Positions 34,459 through 46,845 are shown, counted from the stretch's first letter. The stretch is DNA of 64,000 nt from Pseudorasbora parva (GCF_024679245.1 NC_090172.1:8231233-8295232); one strand, 5' to 3'. Translations and numbers: made by a program. Notes: generated by a model from the sequence alone, not told the origin.

Positions 34459-35172
34459 CTACTGGACTCCGAAGAGCCAGTGGCAGAGTGTTGACAACAG
34501 TGGGACCCCCCCGGTCCTCCTCCAGGGGTGAGGGAGGAGTGCGGACACCATCTCCCTCAGAGCAGCTCCTGTTCTTCCCAAGCTAACCATCTCAGGGCTG
34601 CTTCCCCTTGCACTTGCCTGCAGATTTGGCGGGCCCTGAGCGGGTTGGGCACCTCCCTTGCGTCCAGCCCCCTGCTTCCCTGATGGAGGCTGCTGCTTGG
34701 GATTCGCAGGGGCGGAGGCGGACGCAGGGGGATGCCCTCGGTGATGCGCAGGCAGAGGTGCTGCAGCTGATGATGGGATGGAAGCAACAGCGTGTCTTCG
34801 GGAGGGGAGACACAGGGCACCCTGCCAGTCCACAGCGGTCCTGGGACACAGTTGCATCGCCACAGACCGCTCGACTAGGCGGATTTCCAAGTACCCCTTA
34901 GCTGCACCGCCATCATGGGTAGTGAGGATGGAGGAGTCAGTCGATTGGTTTCAAGCACTGTAGGGCGCTGTCCATAACTTTGTGATCTCCTGATGCACTT
35001 CTGAGAAGAAAGGCACCAGGGCAGGGCGCTGAGAATCAGTACGGGCCTTCCCGAGAAACCAATCATTCAACCACGTAGACTCAGAACACGGTGAAAGGTT
35101 CCACTCGAGCCTGACACTTGCAGCGGCCCAGGAAAGCATAGCCGTAGGCTCTGGGCAGACTTGACCACTCAA
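34459..35172 (-). pseudogene. DIRS Gag-like remnant, copy 2
   Basis: Two frames: the upstream one (35172-34951) has LNDWFLGKARTDSQRPALVP and VHQEITKLWTAPYSA, and the downstream one (34890-34459) has VERSVAMQLCPRTAVDWQGA and a proline-rich, basic tail with KQQPPSGKQGAGRKGG. These are features of the DIRS Gag-like protein. The middle portion seen in copy 1 (STSVVQKR ... FGDTVE) is absent, pointing to a further deletion around 34830. Confidence 0.75.
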
Positions 35173-35269
35173 AATAAAAACAATTACTAAAAAGATAAGT
35201 ACAAATATTTGTTTACCTGCATGCTATGTGACCATTAACCAACATCAGACAACTATGAACTTAATTTGA

Positions 35270-35300
<31 letters not shown>

Positions 35301-36654
35301 AATTATTATAATTATTATTATTGACTTAACTTATTATATATTATATTATATATAATCTAAGGCCTTACTTCAAGTAAATATATCATGGCAAGGACATTCA
35401 GCGGACAAAAAAATAATCCTTGCATTGCATGGCCTGTAAATAAGAAATTACATAAATTTGTACATTTTAATGTGTTTGAAAGACAAAAGCCTTCCAGATA
35501 CAGTAATACAAGGTTAAATGACTCACTGAGTGATAATTAAAATAATACTTAATGCTTGTCAGGAGATGATTAGATATGCAGTATTGCAATGTTGGGAAAG
35601 TGACGGTTTTTAGTGACAGGCTCAGACTAGTCTGTGTGTGCATTTTCACAAACCCTGCATGGAAGACTGGAAGACTGAATTAATATAAGCAGTAGAGTTT
35701 TATAGAATGGAACATTTTAAATATAACAAATGAGTAGATCCAATTAATTATAAATAATGTACTGCCATTGTGAGAATAACATGTAATCAATAGAAATGTT
35801 TATGCTCTTTAGATAGAGTATTAGTATATAGTATTAGTAAAATGTAACCTAATTACAAGTACTTAATTTTTTGAATAAATATTTATATTTTATTTTATTT
35901 TTTATTTTATTTTTCTTGTTTACATGATTTGAGTCTCAAAAAAAAACCTTGAATATCTATTATGTGATGGCATTAATCAAACACATTTTTGATGTTCCGA
36001 TTAAAAATGCTTTATATTGAGCTAGAAACATCAAGGCAGGTGTGTTGGGACAGGATGGAATTAAACTTTGCCCACCAGGAGCAGGAGTAGACACCCCATG
36101 TTTAGGGTTGATTAAATGGCCTACTTAATGTCGCCTGTGCCTGTCCACAAGACTGCAGGGTGTCTCTTGTGTGATTTTATGAATCAGAATGGTGCTCACA
36201 AGCACTTTTCAGTTGCCATATATGTGCCCCCAATGTGCCCTTTTGACAAGTCTATACTTCATGGTGTACTACTACCCGACACACATGTGAAGGGTTGAGG
36301 TTTGGGACTGAGCACCTTGAATCCTGGAAATACCAGCCAAGTTTTGAAAACACTTACCAGTTTTGTGTACAATATTCATGTGAAAGTCTAGTTATGGTTT
36401 GTGGTGTAATTCTTCTGAGACTGCCAGGTGCTGATTTCAATGTGTGCAACATAAACTTGTACATTTTTACATGGACGTTTTGGTTTCATTGAGTGTGTTA
36501 GCATTGAAGCTTATTCAAACACACAAACAAACAGTGTTTCAGGCTCCAACCATCCATATCAGCTACATTTCTCATGCCTTTGCTATTGTATTGACCCAAA
36601 CTGAGACCCAAGACAGAGATTGAAAGCTCTAGATAGAGAAAATGCGGAGATATA
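35166..36654. other. AT-rich non-coding DNA
   Basis: No gene. Includes an ATT microsatellite listed separately and scattered TATA/ATTT-rich sequence. Confidence 0.45.
35271..35322. repeat. (ATT)n microsatellite
   Basis: About 17 ATT units with a few changes. Confidence 0.95.
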
Positions 36655-36659
36655 GCAAG

Positions 36660-36660
<1 letters not shown>

Positions 36661-36709
<49 letters not shown>
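36661..36709. repeat. (GA)n microsatellite
   Basis: Nearly pure GA repeat. A minus-strand LSLSLS frame over it is an artefact. Confidence 0.97.
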
Positions 36710-36712
<3 letters not shown>

Positions 36713-37590
36713 TTGAGAATGAGGAGAAGGAGAGAAAAAGGAGAGAAAAGACAGAAGGTAGCTCTCAGCTGTTCACTTGTACTTAAGAAGTGCATTTACT
36801 TTCCATTGATTTCCAATGGTTTAGTCAATTTCCTGTCACTTTTCATTGCAAGTACATGGGATCTCAGTTTAGCGGCTTACAGGAAAACAGAGAAAGTCCA
36901 GAGGGGAAAGTATAGGAGGTTTTGAGTCGACAAACTGTCTGGCCCAGGATCATTCCTCATTCCTCTCAAGCAGGTATATGCACTGTACAGATATAAGGCA
37001 TGTTATGATGACATTTTGATGTTAAGCTAAAATCAAGCTAATTAGAGCATTCACAATCTTGTTGATATGGCTTTCATCAAATTTATGGTGTTCATTAAAT
37101 TTTAAGGCCATGATTGGACACACCCAAGGAATGTGAAATAGGAAGGACAAGAACGGAATTTTACTCAATTGAAATTCAAATAACTTTAAGACAATAACAA
37201 AAAGGAAATTTATGTATGTGTGAAATTTAGAACTTGTAATTCTTAGCCAGGTTAAAACCAGATCATTCTCAGTAGTAACTGAGTTATGGTCTGGCGAAGC
37301 TTCATAGACAAATCATTTCCACCAACGGACGATGACGTGTGCAGAGCGACGGAGAAACATCTGAGACTCTGACAGCAATTCTCTGTTTGTGATTGAGGAA
37401 GATGTTGCAATGGCTTCTGACGAATTTTGCCGTTGTTGTAAAAGAAATATGATAATAGCTGGTGTCCACCGCCACTCCATTAACATTGTTGCAAAATGGA
37501 AAACCTAAAAGCATCTCAGACCAACTGAAACATCTTGGATTCACTGTCTCATTCGAACTCGCTGTCGTCATCGTGTAAAGCCCGCCCCGA
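36710..37590. other. Non-coding DNA
   Basis: No gene. The last 350 bp may be the body of an old element that ends in the hairpins described next. Confidence 0.35.
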
Positions 37591-37649
37591 CGTTTCTGAT
37601 TTGTGCTGCGATTTCTAATCCATCGAAATCGCAGCACCAATCAGAAACG
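37591..37649. repeat. 25-bp-arm hairpin
   Basis: CGTTTCTGATTTGTGCTGCG and its near-perfect reverse complement surround a 9-base loop (about 37616-37624). The two 25-base arms differ at one position. The function is unknown and it may be a transposon end. Confidence 0.85.
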
Positions 37650-37671
37650 TAAAAAAATAAATAAATAATAA

Positions 37672-37723
<52 letters not shown>

Positions 37724-37736
37724 TTATTATTTATTT
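37650..37736. repeat. AT palindrome
   Basis: AAATAAATAATAAAAC, a long TA run, then GTTTTATTATTTATTT: a perfect inverted repeat around a TA microsatellite (about 37674-37720). Likely to extrude as a cruciform and to vary in length. Confidence 0.92.
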
Positions 37737-37975
37737 TTTTCAAGGTGGAAATAAGCTTTTATTTATTTCTCTAAGTCCACACTTTCAAAATAACTAGTAA
37801 TGCAGATATCATGAATATTACTAATAATATGAACATTTATATGAATAATAATATGAATATTATGAATAAATGAACATTTTACTTTCCCCTTGCAATTTGT
37901 TGTTTATATCTCATAATTCTGATTATAACCGGCAATTGCAAGTTTATATATAATTGTAATAGTGCTTTAAAATGA
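37737..37975. repeat. Fragments of a cyprinid AAGCTT/TTGTGAGATATAAA repeat
   Basis: AAGGTGGAAATAAGCTT (37742-37758) and a TTTATATCTCATAATTCTGA segment (about 37905-37925) resemble pieces of the element seen better at 40960-41185. Confidence 0.45.
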
Positions 37976-38387
37976 TGTATGATTTGATTTCTTAAGTACA
38001 ATTATGACAATAAAACAACCAAGCAAAAATTGACATGGAAGACATTTTACTGAACCGTTTAAAAATATATGCCTGTGTGTTGTCCGTGTGCTGCATTCCT
38101 TCCTGTCTTCTCTTGGAAAATAATCTGCTCACATTGAACATTAATCCTCACTTATTTTCTCTCTCTGTGCTGGACCCTTTATTACTTGCAGGTGAGAAAA
38201 GCCCTGTCTCGCTGTCAGGAAGACGTGGATTTGGGAGGGGTGTAAGGTGGGAGAAATAGCCTTTGTTTGGCATTGTGCTAGATTTAGAAAGAGACAATCA
38301 AACTTTGTTCTCTGAAGAGCTGAAAAAAGAGAAAAGAGGGGAAAATGTAACAAAAAATACTTGAATGAAACAATGCTATAAGACAAA

Positions 38388-39070
38388 GGCCCTGTTTACA
38401 CCTGGTATTAAGATGTGTTTTAGTCAATTGGGTCACAAGTAGACGAGGGAGACACATCCCCCGTTACACCTGGTGTTTTAATCCGTCTCTTTTGTCCACT
38501 TTCAACCACATCTGTCTGGATTTCTTTGAGGAGAGGGTCTATGGGAGGGTAAATGTATAGGTTTTTTCAATTCTTTCAATCTAATGGACAAAATAATCTT
38601 GCTCAATTTGCATATGAACTCACCCGGAGACGAGAGAAACCCACAGAGAGCAGCAGCTTTAGTTTTTGCTGTGACAGACGTAAGACCACGATGAACTCTG
38701 TGAGTGTGTTTCACAGGAATGGCGAAAGAACATTGTGCTTAGTTTGTTTTTTCGTCTTCAACCCAAACTTGTGTCTCGAGCCAAAACATTTGAAATCCCA
38801 TCTAGTTAGTGTGCATTAAGTAGCATTAGGTAGCATTAGGTAACACATCAGGTCAGTAGGCGGAGAGTAAACGTTTGTGGCTGTTTGAACATATTCCACC
38901 ACATGACTCTACACTATGAAAACAATCCGGTCTAATGTATTTTCGACTATCTGTGGAAGTAGACAAGCTCAAAACGTTTTAGAATTTGTTTACACCTGTA
39001 TTTAGTGTCATCCGTTTGTGATCCGATCGACCAAAACACTTAATATCTTAATACCAGGTGTAAACGGGCC
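38388..39070. mobile_element. Inverted-terminal-repeat element, GTTTACACCTGGTATTAAGA family
   Basis: The left end is GGCCCTGTTTACACCTGG (then TATTAAGA) and the right end is the reverse complement of GGCCCGTTTACACCTGG (then TATTAAGA). 683 bp, no transposase. No clear target duplication. The superfamily is probably PIF/Harbinger or hAT. Confidence 0.85.
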
Positions 39071-39707
39071 AGCGATTGGTTGGCTTTTACAAGCTGAAGT
39101 GTTCTCAGGGTAACACAGCTATATGTGCTTGAGCTGGACAGGATGTTTTTTATTATTAGTATTTTCAGAATTTTTTTCACCTTTTATAATCACCCTTTTG
39201 CCTCCACTTGTCAATTTGAAATGGTCCTGCAATGAGACTTTTTCCAGAACAGGATCCCATTCTGTCTTCAACACTGTGTTTCGTCTCTCGCCTGTGATCA
39301 CTCCCCCAGCACTTCTGTTTTTACAGCCATTTCAACACCATCTTGACTACTCATAATTCAACTTAATTTCTCCCCTAATTCATCCCACAGAGCACAGATT
39401 TTCAGTATGAGAAGTGGCCTTTTCTCACTAGTGATTTAAAAAAGCAATATGGTATGAGAGGACGTGCTATAACGCAGGGCTGTAACCACCATAGACATTG
39501 AAAAATTAGAAATTAGAAATGCCCCCCTATATTTGATACTCTTGATGTTGCTCTGCTGCACTACATTATGCACGGCTGCTAGTTGTGTGAGGATGACAAA
39601 AAGTTTTAAATGTAACATTTTTTAGGTTGGTCTGCCTCAGCGGTCTAACAGTGCTCGTCACTGTCAGAATAAGTGAGATGGCCAATCAAATCCAAGAATG
39701 TGGGGCA
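39071..39707. other. Non-coding DNA
   Basis: No gene recognised. 39119-39356 has small frames on both strands without features. Confidence 0.4.
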
Positions 39708-39900
39708 TAGGGCTTATTCACACAGAACATGTTTTTGCGTTGAATGAAAGCTTTTGCTTTTGAGATGCGGGCAGTAGAATGGGAGATGCGTTTATGAATT
39801 TAAACTGATTTTAACTTGAGTGCTCCGTTTTTAAACAACCTGTCATGCGCAAGATGCTGCAAAAGATGCGAGCGCAACTGTTATACATTTCCGTCTAGCG
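39708..39900. mobile_element. Fragment of the CACACAGAAC-type element
   Basis: TAGGGCTTATTCACACAGAA followed by CATGTTTTTGCG matches the terminus type of the element at 9435-9864. The other end is missing. Confidence 0.55.
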
Positions 39901-40059
39901 CATGTTAAAATCGAGAAAAAAAGGAAAAGAATGGAAAAAAAAACATGGAAAAACGATTACTCATTGCTCTTAACAAAAGAAGAGTGCAAATTTCAACACA
40001 ATATAATTTTAGCGGTAATTGAAAAACAACTGTATATATTTCAGCAGATCAGTTCATCC

Positions 40060-40882
40060 CAGACTGTTCTCATAAAGTCGGGAGGATGGGATTGTCCAAA
40101 ATCATTGGTGCACTGAGCTTCACTGGAACTAAGGGGCCAACCTCAACCCCTGAAAAACAACCCCACAACATAACCCCCCCCCACCAAACTTTACACTTGG
40201 CACAATGCAGTCAGCTAGACAAGTGCCGTTATCCTGGCAACCACCAAACCCATCCATCAGATTGCCAAACAGAAAAGTGTGGTCACTCCAGAGGACACGT
40301 CTCCACTGCTCCAGAGTCCAGTGGCGGTGTGCTTTACACCACTGCATCCGATACTTTGCATTGCACTTGGTGATATAAGGCTTGAATGAGCTGCTCGGCC
40401 ACGGAAACCAATTCGATGAAGCTCTCTACGCACTGTTCTTGAGCTAATCTGAAGGCCACACAAAGTTTGGAGGTCTGTATCTATAGACTTTCAGAAAGAT
40501 GTTGACTTCAGCGCACTGTGAAGTCATGCCTCAGCATGAGCTGACCCCGCTCTGTAAATTTACGTGGCCTCCCACTTCGTGGCTGAGTTGCTGTTATTCC
40601 CAATTGCTTCCACTTTGTTATAATACCACTATAACAATTGACCGTAAAATATTTAGTAGTGAGGATATTTCACGAACAACTTATTGCTCAGGGGGCAACC
40701 TATCACGGTATCACGGCTGAATTCACTGAGCTCCTGAGAGCGACCCATTCTTTCACTAATGTTTGTAGAAGCGTCTGCATGTCTAGTGCTTTATGTTATA
40801 CACCTGTGGCCATGGAACGGATTGGAACACCTGAATTCAATGATTTGTAAGTGTGTCCCAATACGTTTGGCAATATGGTGTA
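40060..40882 (-). mobile_element. Tc1-like transposon relic
   Basis: The right end reads, on the minus strand, TACACCATATTGCCAAACGT, a typical fish Tc1 terminal sequence beginning at a TA. Just inside lies the ACCTGAATTCAATGATTT block found in these elements. The minus strand then leads into a broken transposase. The left part is lost around 40060. Confidence 0.82.
40129..40463 (-). pseudogene. Tc1-like transposase fragment
   Basis: Two overlapping minus frames: the first (40463-40257) carries ISSRTVRRELHRIGFRGRAA, the end of the DNA-binding region. The second (40347-40129) carries WCKAHRHWTLEQWRRVLWSD, where the aspartate of WSD is the first catalytic residue of the DDE/D domain, followed by VPSVKFGGGG. 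The second and third catalytic residues are missing. Frameshifted and truncated, so inactive. Confidence 0.85.
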
Positions 40883-40959
40883 CATCATGTTGCACAGAAT
40901 GTCATTTTATACTAAACTACTATAACAAATAAGAAAGAAAAAAAAAATTAGAAAAAAAA

Positions 40960-41185
40960 GGTATGGATGCTTGTTTCTGCCAGTAAATTAAAAAAAAGTA
41001 TACAGTATATATTGCATTTCTGACTTTTTTCTCAGAATTACTAGGTTATATCATGCAATTCTGAGGGGAAAAAAGTAAAAATTGTGAGATGTAAACCTGC
41101 CCTGCAATTGTGAGAATAAAATAATTGTGAGATACAAAGTTACAGTTACCTTTTTTTATTTTGTGGTGGAAACAAGCTTCCATTA
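40960..41185. repeat. Minisatellite-like cyprinid repeat
   Basis: Repeated words ATTGTGAGAT, GCAATTCTGA and CTTTTTTCTCAGAATT, ending in GTGGAAACAAGCTTCCAT. This pattern is one I associate with a common interspersed repeat of cyprinid fishes. Confidence 0.6.
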
Positions 41186-42587
41186 AAAAAAACTGTGACA
41201 TCAAATATGAAATTAGATTTTTTATATCGATTTAGTCAATTGTGGCCACGATTTAATCATTTGTCTATTAATTTTAGTTAAATAATGGTAACAAATTAAG
41301 AATCTGTTCCCAAGACTTAACTTTGATGCAGCAAATTGTTGGTTATTATCAAATTATTACAAAGTGGCAACGATTTAATAAAACAATAAAAATTATTATT
41401 TAATGTGCACAATTTACTTAAAACGAAGAAACAATTAGTTAAACATGCCGACGTATTAGTAAGTCGTAGGAATGAATTGTTAATTCATTGCCACGATATG
41501 GGTTACATACTTTTTTCCCACGTCATGTGTGGATCTCCATACTTTTGAAAGATGCTTCTTGAATTCAAATGGTGTAGTTACAGCATCTACCAGCAGAGGC
41601 TAACTAGACCATATCAACCAGCTAAACCGTGAGTCCTTGATATTCACAATACATCAAATCCTCAAGTAACTTTTTGTGTTACTATATGGTGAATTTGACC
41701 ACAGCTAAAATTCTTTACTGACCAATCAGAATACAAGACCGGAACTAGATGTGATCAAATAAATTCATCTCATTCACTCACATTGTGTCTTGGTCACTGT
41801 GACAGTTAGACCCTGTTCTGCTGTGTGTGAGTCACTGTGGTGTGAAGTATTCTGATTGCTGTTAATCTGTTTGCTTGTTCAACCATATCTCCATTTAAAT
41901 GAGAGCAATATTCAGCGAAAAAGACACCACAGCTAAGCTCAAGAGGACAGCCAGCGGCTTGCAAATTATACAGCACTAGAATAAAACACTTCTGAATGAG
42001 GACTACTTCATTTTTGAGTCTCATTCAAGTTTGGAATGTGACCTTTTTTCTCATGAAGAAATAGTATCTCAATTCTATATAGGCCAGGCAATTTTAGGAT
42101 GCTCACTTACAGTAGTAAAAATACAATGTATTATTTAATCTTGCCCCTTGATCTGTACATAAATTCCATAACAACGTTTTTGTCATATTTAAACATAATT
42201 TGATTAAAAAGATATGAATTTAATTAATTAATAGCCTTAGTTTAAATAAATTTAGCCTTACAGCTGTACAAAATCCATACACAAAAACAAAAAAATATTC
42301 CTGACGTAAAAATGACGTAGTTTTAAAATTCCATCAAATTTAATTTAATAGTACTTTCGTATTATTCATATTCATGTTCATTCAATACTACAACTTCATA
42401 AAACATTTTATTATCATCTTAAACTTAAGTGTATTCATATAAATGAATCTGAATCTGAATCACATAAACTTAATGCTTTTTTTTTTTACTCATTTAAATT
42501 TTTTAAATCTGAATATTTTTGGTAAATCATGTAAAAAAGGCTTACATTTTTAAGTGGAGTAAAACATTTTGTTGTTAAAGTTTTTTT
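41186..42587. other. AT-rich non-coding DNA
   Basis: 41215-41525 has repeated GTGGCCACGATT / ATTGCCACGAT words and may be an old repeat. No gene elsewhere. Confidence 0.4.
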
Positions 42588-42608
42588 GTGTGTGTGTGTG
42601 TGTGTGTG
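42588..42608. repeat. Short (GT)n microsatellite
   Basis: About ten GT units. Confidence 0.95.
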
Positions 42609-43087
42609 AAAACTACAGTTACAGTGCAGTGGTACATTTCTGCAAGGTTAGAATTTTTTTTACTATTTATCGACCTGCCGCCTATTATTTTTCCTATGAA
42701 AGTCAATGATAAATTGATGTTCTCGATTTGAAACCAGCATCAAATTAAATGTATACTTCATGAAGTTCAGCTATATAGGACGAATATTTTATCTCCTTTT
42801 TTTCCACTGGATTCCTCAATGGTTCCTGCAAGACACCGGCAGACAAGCAGCTTTGAAGGATGAGAGAGAGATGACAGAGGTCTCTCTGGAAAAAGCAATT
42901 ATTCTGAGACATGCTGACTCCATTTTGTAATCTACAGATCCACCTTCAATCTCTGAAGGCTTGGGTGGAGGCAGCAGACAAGGTGTCTCCCCTCCCCTGA
43001 AGCCCTCCTCTCCCCTGCCTGCTTACACACGGGAATGGAACACGCTGATTAATCTCACAAAAATAAAACAATTTTTGCACACAGATT
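42609..43087. other. Non-coding DNA
   Basis: Nothing identified. Confidence 0.4.
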
Positions 43088-43098
43088 GTGTGTGTGTG

Positions 43099-43197
<99 letters not shown>

Positions 43198-43208
43198 GTG
43201 TGTGTGTG
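43088..43208. repeat. (GT)n microsatellite, about 60 units
   Basis: Almost pure GT with two GC interruptions. All frames through it (poly CV or poly HT) are artefacts. Confidence 0.98.
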
Positions 43209-43537
43209 GAGAGAGACACAAATGTTCTGTCTTTTCCTCACTACTCTCCCACATGTGGAATGGAATGACATTAGATGCCGGTGCGTATTTGTGTTCTAGC
43301 GACATGTAACAGGGGACTATGGTCTCCATGGCAACAGCAAAGGCTCAATACATCATACCTCGTTACAGTAGTCAAGCGGGGACGTTTGGTCAAAAATTAA
43401 TAAATCGAAAGGAAAAATTGAATGGATTGCTCAGTATCTGTTGCAGAAAACTGATTGTCCTGCATTTTACCATCTGTATTTATTTCCTACATTTATTTCA
43501 GATTGTTAATATACAAATCCAGCTAAAAACAGCTAAA

Positions 43538-44107
43538 AGGGATAGTTCACTTTGAAATTAAATTTTGATATGTTTTAGCTTACCTCATGGGCATCCGAGA
43601 TGTAGGAGTATTTGTTTCCCCAGTAGTTTCAATTTTGATCATTTTAGGTCAAACCGTTCTTGTCTGTGCCTCACATAATGCAGGTCTATGGTCACCACCT
43701 CAAAGAGCATACACAGAGAAGTCCAAATTAAACAATCCCCCATCGTAAGTACACACTGATGGCCTAAGACACAAAGCGAGTGGTTTGTGTGAGAAAAAGA
43801 ACTGTATTTATATCATTTTTACCTTTTGTACACCACTACGTCCAACTAATCCGAGGGCGCGCGTGCGTGTTTCCTGTGGTGTACAAGAGGGTGTACTTAC
43901 GATGGGGGATTGTTTAATTTGGACTTCTCTGTGTATGCTCTTTGAGGTGGTGACCATAGACCTGCATTATGTGAGGCACAGACAAGAACGGTTTGACCTA
44001 AAATGATCAAAATTGAAACTACTGGGGAAACAAATACTCCTACATCTCGGATGCCCACGAGGTGAGCTAAAACATATCAAAATTTAATTTCAAAGTGAAC
44101 TATCCCT
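43538..44107. mobile_element. TTAA foldback element with about 215-bp arms
   Basis: Starts AGGGATAGTTCACTTTGAAA and ends with its reverse complement. The flanks are TAAA (43534-43537) and TTAA (44108-44111), one mismatch from a TTAA duplication. The arms 43538-43756 and 43890-44107 are nearly identical in inverted orientation, separated by a loop of about 130 bp. The start AGGGATAGTTCAC is a very common one in cyprinid genomes. Non-coding. Confidence 0.9.
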
Positions 44108-44111
44108 TTAA

Positions 44112-45552
44112 GGTTATAATGGGTTTTACATGGTACATCTTGTTAAAGCTGGGCTAGACAAGCAGGGCAATCCGTATGGGGGATGTGGGTGGGGGGCAGT
44201 GAGGGCAGGGGCACCATTTCCACTTACTGGCACTAGGCCCCGCCCCATGGCACCTCCTGATTTTTGAGCTGAAAAAAAAACCAAACCTACCCCATACTGG
44301 GATATATGATTCAGGATAATCCTAACATGGCTAACTTATCCATAAAATCAGAGGGAATAGGTGAACTACACTGATGTAGAATATGGTTGTAACCCTAAAC
44401 TTGTCCCTCAAATCGGATTGGCTGATTGGAAAGTCACAAAGATGTTGATCCAGGAACATGTTGCACTTTGTAAAATCACGTTCTACACACCCCATGCTTG
44501 GGATGGCTCTGTAGACAAGCAACAAACCAGCTAAAAGCCAGCTTGTCATGAAGGCTCTGGTTTCAATTCCAGACAAGCTAAATCAATTGCATTTGTGGCA
44601 TTATGCTGATAACCAAAGAGTCACTTAGAAAAAGTGTATATTTTTGTTAAATCATTTACATCAATTGTTTCCATCATTTTGGTTCATTGTATCAATTATT
44701 CATCACTGGACATTATGGAAATTTTCCTAAACTATGTTCCGAAAGTGATTCCAATTCTAGTCTCAGTTAAGCGCAAGTGCTCAACAAGGGCATAAGTAAA
44801 TACAGCATCTATCTGCTAATGCATTCACATTCATGTAAAATAGCTTTGTTGACAAGTTTCAACCTACAATGCCCTGTACATGGCGATATCACTTATTTTG
44901 TTGCAAAAATATACTGCTGCAGAAAATGTTGGTGTCAAAAAAAACCTAAAAAAAACCCTACAAAACATGGTGGATATGTGCAACCGACGGTAAGAGGTTT
45001 GGAAAAAAGTTTGAGTGACTAATAATCAAAGATTGACCTATTTCATCTGTTATAACAATGTGGACTTATAAAGCTCTGTTTGGCCATTAACTTTTAAATT
45101 CAAAATGAAATGAAATGTGAATGATTGACAGGCCAGAGCAATGACGTGATAGTTTGACCTAAAGCTTGTCTATTCTTCTGCTACACACTCAAACCTACAT
45201 ATGTTTTCTTCACTAAAAGAGTACATACTTTTAGGCCGAAGTATATGTAGCGCTGACGTAGCACTGACAAGTAATTTTGATCGCCCCCTAATGGTTGGCT
45301 GCAGTATAGGTCTTAAACCGCCCGCTCCATGCAATCGAACGAGACTCGAGCCACAATAAAAAAATCATTAACACCATTACTAGGATATTTTAGCCTCGCT
45401 GTCCATCTTTTTTTTACAGTCTACGATGCTATGGTTTACTCATTACAGATGTATTAGAGGAATGAGTACAAAATGTAGTCAAGTAGAGAGTAAAGTTGTT
45501 AATATATATGATACTCAGTTACATAAAGTAGCCAAATAGAAAGTTAAGTATG
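44112..45552. other. Non-coding DNA
   Basis: No gene. A sequence ending TTTTTTTTACAGTCTACGATG at about 45408-45428 resembles the end of the repeat at 23100-23735. Confidence 0.4.
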
Positions 45553-45556
45553 TTAA

Positions 45557-46841
45557 AGGGATCCCATGGTGTTGAGACTTGTATGGCTTAATATAACATA
45601 AATGATGTCTCTTACTGAATTATGTGGTAGAAAACCCATGAAAGATCTACGTTATTTAAAAAATCGATTTTATATTTGGACCATGGGCGGCGCCATTTTG
45701 TTTGCGTTCTAGGTTGATGACGTAGAGTGGTTGAACTCCTCAATCAGCTGGCGTTACCCGTTGCTATTTTTACCACAACGCAACTCGAAAATTGTTTCAG
45801 AGTTAAACAAAACAAATGAATTGCTTTGTAATTGTACTTAAAACACACTCAAACATACATGTGCACACAAACTCACCTACACAAGTCACAAACAGATCGG
45901 CGGGCGCGCACACACACACCTGACTGCTCTGTCTCAATCGCATGCATCATCACCAAAACATCCTGCCTCTCTTCCTCACGTTACTTTATCCCATCGTCCT
46001 ACCTAGATATTTCCCTCTGCTGGTCACATTAGGCATTATAGTCAATCTACTATCAACAGTCTATCTAGGGAACAGGATGTGTTGAACAGGATATCAACAC
46101 AGGGAAGATTGAGGGTTATGTATGCGCGCGCAGTGCGTGCGTGTGTGTGTGTGTGTGTTCGCGCCGATCTGTTGGTGTGTGTGTGTGTGTGTGTGTGTGT
46201 GTTCGCGCCGATCTGTTGGGGTGTGTGTGAGTCTGTGTGAGAGAGAGAGTTTGTGTGCACATGTATGTTTGAGTGCGTGAAGTCGGACAGCTGTTTGTAA
46301 ATCGGCAGTACACTCGTTATTGCGGTGGAACGTGAGACTGCACTCGAACATGTCCACTATGTCGGACAACACTACAAATGTCCGTCCCTTCAAATAATGC
46401 CCTATTTAAGGGTATAGGGTCGATTTCAGATTCAGCCCCTGTCGTGGAGACTGAGCAGCCCAACATCTCGATTGAGACAGAGTCGTGTGCGCGCCCGCCG
46501 ATCTGTTTGTGACTTGTGTAGGTGAGTTTGTGTGCACATGTATGTTTGAGTGTGTTTTAAGTATAATTACAAAGGAATTCATTGGTTTTGTTTAACTCTG
46601 AAACAATTTTCGAGTTGCGTTGTGGTAAAAATAGCAACGGGTAACGCCAGCTGATTGAGGAGTTCAACCAATCTACGTCATCAACCTAGAACGCAAACAA
46701 AATGGCGCCGCCCATGGTCCAAATATAAAATCGATTTTTAAAATAACGTAGATCTTTCATGGGTTTTCTACTACATAATTCAGTAAGATACATCATTTAT
46801 GTTATATTAAGCCATACAAGTCTGAACACCAGGGGATCCCT
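45557..46841. mobile_element. TTAA foldback element with about 390-bp arms
   Basis: Perfect TTAA flanks at 45553-45556 and 46842-46845. It starts AGGGATCCCATGGTGTTGAG and ends with the reverse complement of AGGGATCCCCTGGTGTTCAG. The arms 45557-45940 and about 46455-46841 match closely in inverted orientation, including the blocks CCATGGGCGGCGCCATTTTG and CAACCTAGAACGC. The loop holds GT/CA microsatellites. A partial relative lies at 11240-11791. Confidence 0.92.
46136..46255. repeat. (GT)n tracts with GTTCGCGCCGATCTGTTGG spacer
   Basis: Two GT runs, each followed by the same GTTCGCGCCGATCTGTTGG unit (about 46157 and 46200): a small tandem duplication inside the foldback loop. Confidence 0.9.
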
Positions 46842-46845
46842 TTAA

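Larger units (their letters stand above)
32717..35165 (-). mobile_element. DIRS-type retrotransposon, copy 2, internally deleted
   Basis: Minus-strand order is Gag (35165-34459), pol N-terminus (34420-34020), tyrosine recombinase (about 34014-33512) and terminal repeat (to 32717). The whole reverse transcriptase and RNase H region is missing between the pol start and the recombinase. The 5' end is lost near 35165. Copy 2 shares its terminal repeat and the same recombinase and pol start with copy 1 at 20384-23098, but the two have different deletions. Confidence 0.88.

Noticed and set aside
34146..34494. Plus-strand frames over the DIRS copy
   Set aside because: They are antisense shadows of the Gag/pol remnant on the minus strand.
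42946..43329. Frames rich in CV or HT residues
   Set aside because: Translation of a GT/CA microsatellite; the same applies at 48401-48866 and 46042-46393.
44490..44590. B-box-like GGTTTCAATTCC near 44559
   Set aside because: No A box at a suitable distance and no SINE body recognised.
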